A DNA stretch of 20,177 nucleotides from Actinomycetota bacterium (GTDB lineage: Bacteria; Cyanobacteriota; Vampirovibrionia; Obscuribacterales; Obscuribacteraceae), in contig CAJCIF010000388.1 of the NCBI GenBank assembly GCA_903970355.1, forward strand, positions 1-20,177. Direction: 5' to 3'. The translations under genes were made by a program, and so were the position numbers. Numbering within the stretch: position 1 is the first letter of the stretch; every line of letters begins with the position of its first letter. Shown piece after piece: positions 1-6,779 of this stretch. A model generated the notes under the pieces. It was not told the origin of the DNA. It saw nothing but the letters and a program-made list of their open reading frames with translations, and ran no database searches.

Positions 1-18
1 CGTGTGCTCTTCCGATCT
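1..18 (+). other. Illumina sequencing adapter remnant (artefact)
   Basis: The 18 bases CGTGTGCTCTTCCGATCT are identical to the 3' end of the standard Illumina read-2 adapter as I remember it. They sit exactly at the sequence end, where untrimmed adapter is expected in an assembly. They are therefore not genomic. They happen to supply a GTG in frame with the following gene, so any start codon placed at base 2 is false. Confidence 0.95.
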
Positions 19-19
19 T

Positions 20-574
20 GTTATCGGTAAAACACCCTTACGGGTTGAGGAGCGAACTAAACGTACAGATGATGGCGCTGGCGGTATCATCACTCAGAAA
101 GTTAAATTCCCAATTTGGTTTGAGCCAAAGGCGTTGGGCGGCACTCCTATGTGCGAGGCTCTCGATAAGGCACACAATACACTGGCGAAATGGGTTTTGA
201 ACCATCAAAAGTCTTTCCCGCCGATAGTGATAAACATAACGGACGGTAAGCCTACGGATGGCAGCCCCGTTCGAGCAGCTTACGATCTTATGTCGCTAAC
301 GACACTCGATGGCGAAGTGTTGTTATTCAACTTGCTTATTTCTGCATCGCGCATGCGCCCAGTTGAATTTCCTGAAAATGAGCTTTCGCTCCCCGATGAA
401 TTTGCACGCAGCCTTTTCAGTATTTCGAGTCCACTTCCTGAATACATGCGGAAGATGTTGGCAGATGAAGGCGTCAACTCTTCTTTGCAATCGCGCGGTT
501 TTGTTTTCAATGCAGATTTAGTTTCGGTTATCCGATTTCTCGATATCGGAACTCGGCCGAGCAATATGCGCTAA
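20..574 (+). CDS. VWA-domain protein, 3' fragment
   Basis: This is the C-terminal part of a von Willebrand factor A protein; its 5' end is lost at the contig edge and replaced by adapter sequence. Two elements of the metal-ion-dependent adhesion site are visible: GGTPM, supplying the conserved Thr, and NITDGKPTDG, supplying the conserved Asp. The DxSxS motif that should come first is missing with the N-terminus. About 184 genuine residues remain. VWA proteins of this kind mediate metal-dependent protein binding in the cytoplasm. In many bacteria they are encoded with PP2C phosphatases and kinases (TerY-type triads), and a PP2C gene converges on this one with a 4-base overlap at the stop codons. 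Because the two genes face each other, they are not one operon. The domain call is firm; a partnership with the phosphatase is inference. Confidence 0.8.
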   Translation, partial: VIGKTPLRVEERTKRTDDGAGGIITQKVKFPIWFEPKALGGTPMCEALDKAHNTLAKWVLNHQKSFPPIVINITDGKPTDGSPVRAAYDLMSLTTLDGEVLLFNLLISASRMRPVEFPENELSLPDEFARSLFSISSPLPEYMRKMLADEGVNSSLQSRGFVFNADLVSVIRFLDIGTRPSNMR

Positions 575-1287
575 CCTGTCACTTCAACAACCATCAAAGT
601 AGTATCGTCGTTCCTTAATAACGCCGGTTGATCATCAACCTGTTTTCTTTCTTCTTGAACCATGGAAATAAATTCATCCCTATTTTTTAAGCCCAAAAGC
701 TTTTCCGGAATTGGTTCACCTTCAGAGAGTTTGAGCATCATCCATCGGGCCAGCCCGTCGCTTGCAAGTAAAAATGCATCGCCCGATTGCCATGTGCCAC
801 TCAATTCGTTACCAGTTTCAATTCCTTTTGACTCGTTACTGGAAATCAAGTAAGGACGCCGATCGAAATCTTCAGCCTTTTGCATGGGAAAAGTTTTGAT
901 TACTTCATTGGATCGCAAATGAAAGAGACAACAATCACCAACCGCTTCTGCAACCCATTCGTTATTGGATCGAATCTCAAGACCGACTAAAGCTGCGAAT
1001 GCTCCGCTTTTTGCTTTTTCTTCAGCGAACCAGCTCAATTCTTTTCCGCTAACATCGGATTTGAGCTTTTCTTTTAGAATGCCCAATGAGACTTGATCGA
1101 CGAAACCTTTTGCAAGAAGGTTTGCCCAGATTCCTGCGAAAGAGGATTCGGTAGCACCATCCGTCACGGCGCAGCGAAACAAATCAACTTCTTGTGACTG
1201 ATCTGCTTCAGGGGCGAAAGCATCTTCGAATTCGTCTTTGCTGTTGCCAAGCTTCTGAAGCCAAAATGTTCTACATTCAATTCGCAC
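571..1287 (-). CDS. PP2C-family serine/threonine protein phosphatase
   Basis: This is a PPM/PP2C-type metal-dependent phosphatase, about 238 residues, which would remove phosphate from Ser/Thr of target proteins in the cytoplasm. The metal-binding aspartates stand in the expected order: EDAF (about D22), TDGATES (D43), GDCCLF, SDGLA (D177) and NDDTT (D227–228). There are no membrane segments. I chose the GTG at 1287 because an AGGA lies 7 bases upstream and PP2C folds begin close to this point. An in-frame TTG at 1344 would add 19 residues but has no ribosome-binding site. It is the last gene of a leftward operon after the papain-like peptidase gene (61-base gap). Its TAG overlaps the TAA of the convergent VWA gene within CTAA. 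The family call is good; the substrate is unknown. Confidence 0.8.
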   Translation of the reverse strand: MRIECRTFWLQKLGNSKDEFEDAFAPEADQSQEVDLFRCAVTDGATESSFAGIWANLLAKGFVDQVSLGILKEKLKSDVSGKELSWFAEEKAKSGAFAALVGLEIRSNNEWVAEAVGDCCLFHLRSNEVIKTFPMQKAEDFDRRPYLISSNESKGIETGNELSGTWQSGDAFLLASDGLARWMMLKLSEGEPIPEKLLGLKNRDEFISMVQEERKQVDDQPALLRNDDTTLMVVEVTG

Positions 1288-1348
1288 GAGTTCATCCTGA
1301 ACGTGCAGCAACCTGCGATCAATATACAAGATTTGCTCATGCAAAACT

Positions 1349-2605
1349 TTAAGTTAGAGACTGATAGAAGTCAGGCAAATTCATCCAGCCATTATTTTCC
1401 TGCCGCCAGTTGTTGTGCACATGCACGCGCGCTGGCGTTCTTCCCGTTGACGGCTCATAGTCATCAATACAAACAAAGTGATTTGGTGTTGCGCCTTGCA
1501 CGGCAGATGATCCGTCCAACTCCCTCACGCTTTGTCCGTAAACGCTGATTACAACCGGCAATTTGCCGTCGCGCTTCATTTGCGCAATTGTAGATTCAAA
1601 TGCGCTTTGCGAACGAACGTCTGTCAGGTTGTCACCTCTTATGCCGGGATAAGGTGCATTTTCAGCTGGGGTGTCATCACGATCGTGTTCTCGATTAGCG
1701 ATGACGCCATTTGTTTCGCCGGTCAGGCGGGTAATTTCAGCGGCAATTTCAAAAGATGTAAGACCGCCGGTTCGGGAAAAGTCACCGCGCCCCGGCTCTT
1801 CGAATGGCTTCTTTTGGCCGTTCGACAAGATCCAGAAGTCGTGCTCCAAACTTTGACCATCATCTACAAAAGTAGGATGAGCGTATTGCACAAACTTCAT
1901 CGGATTTTTGAGATGTTGTCCGATGTCGTTGAGCGCTGTCACTTGAAATAGTTGAGAGGCATAACTGCGCTCACCGTCTCGTGGCGGGTAGTGTTTTCTC
2001 TCTATTTCCCCTGCAGCAAGGCCTTCCGAAGGTATCGAAATCAACTTACCATCTTTGCCTTTCCAAGTTCCGGTTAGTGCTGCCGATTCCACCATCTCTG
2101 CTGCCATGCTTGGATGCTGAAGGTAAATTTTATATTCGAGTGCTGCAACACTGCAGGTACCGTGCCTGCCTTGCGCAATAGTTTCCGGATGAGCCGCATT
2201 GTAGAGCAGGTCGATAGCAGCAAGCCTTCTTTCGTTTCTCTGGACGGCTCCATCGGTTGCTTCGAGTAACCGGCAAACTTGCTCCAGTGTTTTATTTATT
2301 TCCGCAGGAGAAAGATGCCGACGTTGGAGATCGTTTAGGTATCCAAGACAGGATTCTTGCAGATCGCTTGCAGTAACGCTTTGCTGAATGTCTTTCTTCA
2401 GCCGATCAGTTACCGAGCTGGTTTCGCCACCTTGAGCGATGCCTCTCAATTGAAAGTCTGGAAATCCGTACTTGCTAAGCGAACCACCCATTGAGGCAAC
2501 TTCAATTTTTGAGTTGTCTTTCGTTGCAATATCTTTCAGGAATGCTTCCGAAACACCTTGCTGATGCCTGGCGAGATCCATTATTTGAGTTCCTTGCGAG
2601 TCCAT
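1349..2605 (-). CDS. Papain-like (C1-type) cysteine peptidase domain protein
   Basis: The 418-residue protein carries the papain catalytic signature in the right order. QGRHGTCSVA at 145–154 matches papain's QGxxGSCWA, with oxyanion-hole Gln145 six residues before nucleophile Cys151. NHFVCIDDYEP gives His376. HNNW followed by NNGW (397–407) resembles papain's NSWG…ENGY and gives Asn398. A long insert of about 220 residues separates Cys from His, and a helical region of about 140 residues comes first, perhaps a propeptide or regulatory part. There is no signal peptide, so it probably acts in the cytoplasm or leaves by a non-Sec route. The ATG has AGGAG 9 bases upstream and starts 15 bases after the serpin-like gene's stop, so the two genes should be co-transcribed and are plausibly functional partners. 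The motifs are directly visible; proteolytic activity is inferred. A transglutaminase-like relative within the same fold is the main alternative. Confidence 0.6.
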   Translation of the reverse strand: MDSQGTQIMDLARHQQGVSEAFLKDIATKDNSKIEVASMGGSLSKYGFPDFQLRGIAQGGETSSVTDRLKKDIQQSVTASDLQESCLGYLNDLQRRHLSPAEINKTLEQVCRLLEATDGAVQRNERRLAAIDLLYNAAHPETIAQGRHGTCSVAALEYKIYLQHPSMAAEMVESAALTGTWKGKDGKLISIPSEGLAAGEIERKHYPPRDGERSYASQLFQVTALNDIGQHLKNPMKFVQYAHPTFVDDGQSLEHDFWILSNGQKKPFEEPGRGDFSRTGGLTSFEIAAEITRLTGETNGVIANREHDRDDTPAENAPYPGIRGDNLTDVRSQSAFESTIAQMKRDGKLPVVISVYGQSVRELDGSSAVQGATPNHFVCIDDYEPSTGRTPARVHVHNNWRQENNGWMNLPDFYQSLT

Positions 2606-2620
2606 GATGTTTTTCTCCTG

Positions 2621-3961
2621 TTAGTTAGCTTTCTTGGGATCTTTCCAGTAGCGTTGATCCACTGTTGTGGCGAAGAGCGGCTCGCTGCAACCATCGCACG
2701 TGGCCCAAACGATGAAGGGCTTGTCGATTGTGAGGGGAAAGCTGATGCCTTTAGAAGCGGCGAACGCCACCCCTTGCACTACATCGAATCCCTTTTCGTC
2801 TATAGCCAATTTTGTTTGCATTTTCGCTTGAGAAATACGAGTGCCGTCTGTTGCTCGCATTCCTTTCAAACCATCAAGTTCAACTTGAACGTCTTTTGAA
2901 ACCATGGGCAGCAAAACAGAGGTTTCGGAACCAGATGGAGTGGAACGATTTGGGGTAAGACTTTGTGCTTTCTCTGTCACCTGAAAGCTAGTCATTTTCT
3001 CGTTACCGACTGGTGCGGCATATACGGTTATGCCGTCCTTTTTGTAGAGCTCGACAACGTCTGTGTTGCCTTGCTTAAATGTTTTGACGTCGTGAACAAG
3101 AGCTGCCGGATATGTTTTATTGTCGACGATGATTTCGCTTCTTTCACCGCTCCAGCTCCCTTTCAACGCTAGAGTGGCTGCAAAGCCGACGTCATCGTGA
3201 TTCAAGCGATCTAGCCTCATACTCAGTCCGCGCTTCTCCAAAAAATTGTTTATTGGTTTTTCATCACCGACTGATGCAATGCCGTCTATAACGTTATGTG
3301 GAACTTGCTGTAACTCAGAGGCCGTGCGCCTAAGATGATCAACAAGATAGCGTTGCTCCGCATTGCCAGCCATCCAATCTTTATTCAACATATTTCCAGC
3401 TTGGAATGCTCGTGCTATCGCGTATTCACTCGGATATTCGCTAGAAAGTCTTTCACCAGCTCGAATTGGTGTTGATTGGGGAGCGGGTTTTTCGGAAACA
3501 TCTACCGTTGTCGGTCTTGAAAAATCGTGTATGTAACCTAAGTCACCACGAATGCCCTTAAGTTGATGTGCGTAGCCTGCATTCAGCCCATGGCTATGAA
3601 TGTAGTTATCGTAGTCCTCGGGTTTCTTAGCTACTTGCACACCGTTGTGAATTTCAACTCGGTTGCCTTGCAGAACAAACATCGGTCCAGCATTTGTTGC
3701 CTGAATCTTGTCATTGAGATCTGTTTCCAGCTGCTTAAGTTCTTCAACACCGCCGCGTGCAAATGCCTGTTGAACTCTTGTTTGTATATCTCTTGTTACT
3801 GCGCTGAAGTCTTTATTGCTGCTGTTGAATGCTGCGTCCCACGCAGCAGCGATCTGGTCGTTTGTTTTGGGTGGACGATCTTGAAATTGTTGACTTAGTG
3901 CTTCGGGCATTTGAAATCGCTGAGAGCGATCTCCTGCTTGTGGTATTTCCTGTGTGGCCAT
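2621..3961 (-). CDS. Serpin-like protein (degenerate serpin fold)
   Basis: The C-terminal half reads as a serpin. FAATLALKGSW (260–270) matches the conserved NAIYFKGxW strand. DVVELYKKDGITVYAAP (301–317) matches the VLELPYkgd–sMxixLP region. KLAIDEKGFD (384–393) sits where the reactive-loop hinge (VdEeGTEA) belongs. LTIDKPFIVWA (410–420) fits the PROSITE serpin signature as I recall it, and is followed by the usual LF strand. The first 230 residues do not show the classical SPxSI block, and the hinge has FDVVQGV where inhibitory serpins have small residues. It may therefore be a non-inhibitory or divergent member. There is no signal peptide. GGAGGAG lies just before the ATG. It heads the operon with the papain-like peptidase, 15 bases upstream of it, suggesting an inhibitor or chaperone of that enzyme. 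The fold is inferred by eye from motifs. Confidence 0.55.
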   Translation of the reverse strand: MATQEIPQAGDRSQRFQMPEALSQQFQDRPPKTNDQIAAAWDAAFNSSNKDFSAVTRDIQTRVQQAFARGGVEELKQLETDLNDKIQATNAGPMFVLQGNRVEIHNGVQVAKKPEDYDNYIHSHGLNAGYAHQLKGIRGDLGYIHDFSRPTTVDVSEKPAPQSTPIRAGERLSSEYPSEYAIARAFQAGNMLNKDWMAGNAEQRYLVDHLRRTASELQQVPHNVIDGIASVGDEKPINNFLEKRGLSMRLDRLNHDDVGFAATLALKGSWSGERSEIIVDNKTYPAALVHDVKTFKQGNTDVVELYKKDGITVYAAPVGNEKMTSFQVTEKAQSLTPNRSTPSGSETSVLLPMVSKDVQVELDGLKGMRATDGTRISQAKMQTKLAIDEKGFDVVQGVAFAASKGISFPLTIDKPFIVWATCDGCSEPLFATTVDQRYWKDPKKAN

Positions 3962-4002
3962 AACTCCTCCAATGCTTTGTGCAAATCTCTGGGAATGCGA
4001 AG

Positions 4003-4046
4003 ACTATAGTTGTAGGAAAAGACCCTGTAAGTGTGGAATAACGTAC
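4003..4046 (-). promoter_or_regulatory. Activator-type promoter of the serpin–peptidase–phosphatase operon
   Basis: On the minus strand a −10 box TATAGT (4008–4003) is followed by YYYCGCA, placing an A at the predicted +1 (3996). Exactly 28 bases upstream of the −10 stands GTACGTTATT (4046–4037), part of a 16-base imperfect dyad at 4031–4046. The dyad centre falls at about −42.5. No good −35 hexamer is present, which fits activator dependence. The same arrangement precedes the 201-aa gene. The predicted leader is 35 bases with a strong GGAGGAG. Confidence 0.6.
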
Positions 4047-4084
4047 TGACTCTCTTAAATCTGAATGTTGCCGAATTACTCAAA

Positions 4085-4118
4085 CAGAGAGCCAGGGTGG
4101 ACAGGCCCTGGCTCTCTG
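4085..4118 (-). terminator. Strong hairpin, probable terminator of the 201-aa gene
   Basis: A perfect 13-bp inverted repeat, CAGAGAGCCAGGG with an 8-base loop, lies 23 bases past the stop of the leftward 201-aa gene. Reading leftward, the stem is followed by TTTGAG, so the U tract is short. It insulates this gene from the next leftward operon, whose operator begins about 40 bases further on. Confidence 0.65.
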
Positions 4119-4140
4119 GTGGGTGGCAAACTTGTGGATT

Positions 4141-4746
4141 CTAGTGTTCCATTGGATAGAATATTGGTCGTTCTTTTTCTTCTTTGCGGCGTCTTCCCTC
4201 CATGCTAAGTTCAAAAAATATGATGCTGGGTGCCGATTTTATTAGATCGTTGTCCACATATTTCCCGCTGCTATCTCTATCAACAATAGCCAGCCTGCCA
4301 TCACTATTTCCTCCTGGAAAAGCGACGCCACGGTTTCTCTCGCTATCATAAATAACCAGCCTTCCTTTATCATCCAGAGTGATTGTCAGTCCCATTTCGG
4401 TGAACTGCTGGTTTAACTTCAAGTCTTTAATTAACTCCTCCAATTCCTTTTTACTGAGACCTTTAGCCAATTTCGCAATGTCTTTAAAGTCGCCATCCAA
4501 AATGTCGGTTAGCAATCGTTTTGTATTCTCATTTGTTTTTGGCAGTTCCAAATGAAGGTTTGAAAGATCGATTTGCGCAAGAAGCAATTCTGCCGGTGGT
4601 AAATGCGAAATATCGACGGCTGGAACTGGGAAGTAAGGCAAGGAATTGAATTCTGGCAAGCATTTCAATAGCTTTTCAGAACTGGCCAAACACTTTTCAT
4701 TGCCAGTAAAGGATTCGGTATGTTCAGGTAGGTTGTGCGTACTCAT
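4141..4746 (-). CDS. Hypothetical 201-aa protein, co-regulated with the serpin-like operon
   Basis: I recognise no family. The protein is soluble in character, without signal peptide or membrane segments. The middle (about 75–115) is rich in Lys, Glu and Leu and looks helical (LAKGLSKKELEELIKDL). It is followed by short beta-like stretches (GLTITLDDKGRLVIYD) with a second similar run, GRLAIVDRD, about 26 residues later. The C-terminus is very basic then acidic (GRRRKEEKERP). The ATG at 4746 is supported by GAGGAG 6 bases upstream. It is a single-gene unit: its own promoter lies upstream and a strong hairpin downstream. It is divergent from the histidine kinase gene across 163 bases. The promoter, shared with the serpin-like operon, is the best clue to its role. 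Confidence 0.75.
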   Translation of the reverse strand: MSTHNLPEHTESFTGNEKCLASSEKLLKCLPEFNSLPYFPVPAVDISHLPPAELLLAQIDLSNLHLELPKTNENTKRLLTDILDGDFKDIAKLAKGLSKKELEELIKDLKLNQQFTEMGLTITLDDKGRLVIYDSERNRGVAFPGGNSDGRLAIVDRDSSGKYVDNDLIKSAPSIIFFELSMEGRRRKEEKERPIFYPMEH

Positions 4747-4784
4747 GTCTCTCTCCTCGGGTTAAAACATCCTTTGATGCGAGA

Positions 4785-4828
4785 ACTATAATTGGTGTCA
4801 CCGTTTCAGTCGGTGTGTAATAACGTAC
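4785..4828 (-). promoter_or_regulatory. Activator-type promoter of the 201-aa gene
   Basis: This is the second copy of the architecture seen at 4003–4046: TATAGT (4790–4785) followed by YYYCGCA, and GTACGTTATT (4828–4819) exactly 28 bases upstream. Here the 16-base element at 4813–4828 is a clearer dyad, GTnnGTnATnACnnAC, centred at −42.5 from a predicted +1 at 4778. The operator also sits 82 bases upstream of the divergent histidine kinase start, so it could serve autoregulation. Confidence 0.6.
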
Positions 4829-4909
4829 CTCCTCGCTAAAATCTTGCTGGGAGGGCTAGCAAAGTAGCTATTGCTTTGTCATACTCGTTTCTGATTTTCA
4901 GGAAACGAA

Positions 4910-6028
4910 ATGGGAAAAGCTACCACGCATATGAATCCTGCTGATGTCGAAAATCAAATCAAGTACGCAATTATTCCGCTGGCACTTCTGAGCAGCTCAC
5001 TTGTACTGTATCCATTGATCGGGCTTGATGGATTTGTTTTATCCCAATTTGGGGTGCCGCTCGAAACAATGAATTTCCCCTGGTGGCTTGAGTATGGCCA
5101 TTTGATTCTTGTTGTGCCTTGCATTATGGGGATGTTCGTATCACAAAGATTGAGCCCGCAAGCGCGAGTTATCGTTTTATTGCAATTGCTGATTGTTCTA
5201 CTGGGCTTAGAAGCGTTCCTATCGCTAAAGCGGCATATTTTTATCGGAACGGCATCAACAGCGGTTTCTCTTTTTATTGGTGTTATCAGCGGAGTGAGTC
5301 TTCAAAACATTGGTGTCTTATCACGGTCTCGTGAGAAAGGCGAAGCTGAGCTGGTATTGCGCAACCGTACTGCAACTGAATCGCAACTACAATTGGTTCG
5401 TCAGGATGAAGTAGAAAGAAGGATGCTCGCTGGAGACTTGCACGATCAGGTATTGAATGATCTGCGACTTGTTCGTCAAGAATTGAAGAATCAAAGCAAA
5501 GGAGGTGTCGCGCCGGATGATCCTTTAGATGAGCAGCTCAGCAAAGTGATGACGGGTATTCGTCGGGTTATGGACAATCTCTGTCCGCTGGAAATCGAGC
5601 ATATTGGTTTTCAGGATGCTGTTGAAGCCTGCCTGGAAAGAGGTGCAGAACTGTCTGGATACAGTCTGCGCTTTCGATCTAAGGTGGATAAACAAGCTAT
5701 TGAAAGACTTTCGAAGATAGAACAGCTGCTACTTTTTCGGCTTGTGCAGGAGACGGTAAATAATATATGCAAGCATTCCGCCGCTAAAAACGTAGTGGCT
5801 GAAATTGCACAGGAAGAAGACATCCTCGTTGTTCGCATATCCGACGATGGAAAAGGCATCGCGCCGGATAAATTGCAGGCAGAGTCTCGGGGTATGCGCT
5901 ACATGAGACAGCGCGCCGGTTTGATTGGAGGAACTGTCGGCTGGAAAACCGGAGCAGAAAATCAAGGTGTAACAGTAGAGATTAAGGTGCCACCACATAT
6001 TGAGGAAATCGGGCAAAATGCCACATAA
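4910..6028 (+). CDS. NarL/LuxR-type membrane sensor histidine kinase
   Basis: This is a 372-residue HisKA_3-type kinase that would autophosphorylate and pass phosphate to the adjacent regulator. The N-terminus has about four hydrophobic segments (roughly 18–40, 62–79, 86–105, 110–135) with little extracytoplasmic sequence, so the signal is probably sensed in or near the membrane. The DHp motif DLHDQ carries the phospho-accepting His178. The HATPase_c domain shows ETVNNICKHS (N-box, 281–290), SDDGKG (311–316) and RGMRYMRQRAGLIGG (327–341). CAGGAAAC lies a few bases before the ATG. The 3' end overlaps the regulator gene by 11 bases, so they are translationally coupled. It is divergent from the 201-aa gene. 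The family call is secure; the signal is unknown. Confidence 0.9.
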   Translation: MGKATTHMNPADVENQIKYAIIPLALLSSSLVLYPLIGLDGFVLSQFGVPLETMNFPWWLEYGHLILVVPCIMGMFVSQRLSPQARVIVLLQLLIVLLGLEAFLSLKRHIFIGTASTAVSLFIGVISGVSLQNIGVLSRSREKGEAELVLRNRTATESQLQLVRQDEVERRMLAGDLHDQVLNDLRLVRQELKNQSKGGVAPDDPLDEQLSKVMTGIRRVMDNLCPLEIEHIGFQDAVEACLERGAELSGYSLRFRSKVDKQAIERLSKIEQLLLFRLVQETVNNICKHSAAKNVVAEIAQEEDILVVRISDDGKGIAPDKLQAESRGMRYMRQRAGLIGGTVGWKTGAENQGVTVEIKVPPHIEEIGQNAT

Positions 6029-6779
6029 AGTATTAATAGCAGAAGATCTGGAAGTAATGCGCAAAAACGCGGTAAGTGTGGTCCGCAAAGTAGCCGGCGA
6101 AAGCAGTGAGATTGACGAAGTCTCTACTGGAACGGCAGCACTTGAGGCGTTGCGAAAGAAATCTTTCGATCTGGTAGTTCTCGATATATCAATGAGTGAT
6201 CTGTCAGGCATAAAAGTTGCCGAGTCTATTTGGAGTGAGCGACCCTCCCAAAAAATAATTTTCTGGTCGCAATTCAGTTCGGAATCGTACGTGCGTGCTA
6301 TTGGCAAAATATTGCCGGATGATGCTATTCATGGATACACACTCAAATCGGAAGGTGATGACCGTCTGGCTCATGCAATCGAGCTCGTTTTGATCGCCGG
6401 ACATTCTTTTATCGATCCAACAATAAAAGGAGTGCGTCGCCGGCTTCAGTCGAAAAATGATGCTTTGACAGATATTGAATACGAGACGTTATTGGATGTA
6501 TCCGTCGGGTTAAACGATCGCGCCATTGCACAGCGTCGGCACATTAGTGTACGGGGAGTGCAGAAGCGCATATCATCGCTCTTGAGTAAATTGCTGCAAG
6601 GAGAGACGGATCACTTTAAGGAAAGCGTAGGTGTGGAGGTGCTGAATCCACGAACGAGACTACTTTGCATTGCATTCAGGCGTGAATTGATCCTGGCGGA
6701 AGATTTGAAAGAGCCAGAAAGAGAAATGTTAGAGTGGCTGAACAAGGGCATCTATAACAATGAAGAGAGCGAAACCTAA
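6018..6779 (+). CDS. NarL/LuxR-family response regulator
   Basis: The receiver domain (about 1–125) has the acidic pocket around E9–D10, phospho-acceptor Asp56 in VVLDIS, Ser84 and Lys110. A LuxR-type helix–turn–helix follows at about 150–192, starting at LTDIEYETL with the pattern GLNDRAIAQRRHISVRGVQ. A 60-residue C-terminal extension after the HTH is unusual for this family. I chose the ATG at 6018 because GAGGAAA precedes it and the receiver strand starts immediately; a TTG at 6000 is possible but less likely. It overlaps the kinase gene by 11 bases. Its TAA overlaps the TAG of the convergent repeat-protein gene. I infer that it binds the dyads at 4031–4046 and 4813–4828, which lie where LuxR-type activators normally act. 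Confidence 0.88.
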   Translation: MPHKVLIAEDLEVMRKNAVSVVRKVAGESSEIDEVSTGTAALEALRKKSFDLVVLDISMSDLSGIKVAESIWSERPSQKIIFWSQFSSESYVRAIGKILPDDAIHGYTLKSEGDDRLAHAIELVLIAGHSFIDPTIKGVRRRLQSKNDALTDIEYETLLDVSVGLNDRAIAQRRHISVRGVQKRISSLLSKLLQGETDHFKESVGVEVLNPRTRLLCIAFRRELILAEDLKEPEREMLEWLNKGIYNNEESET

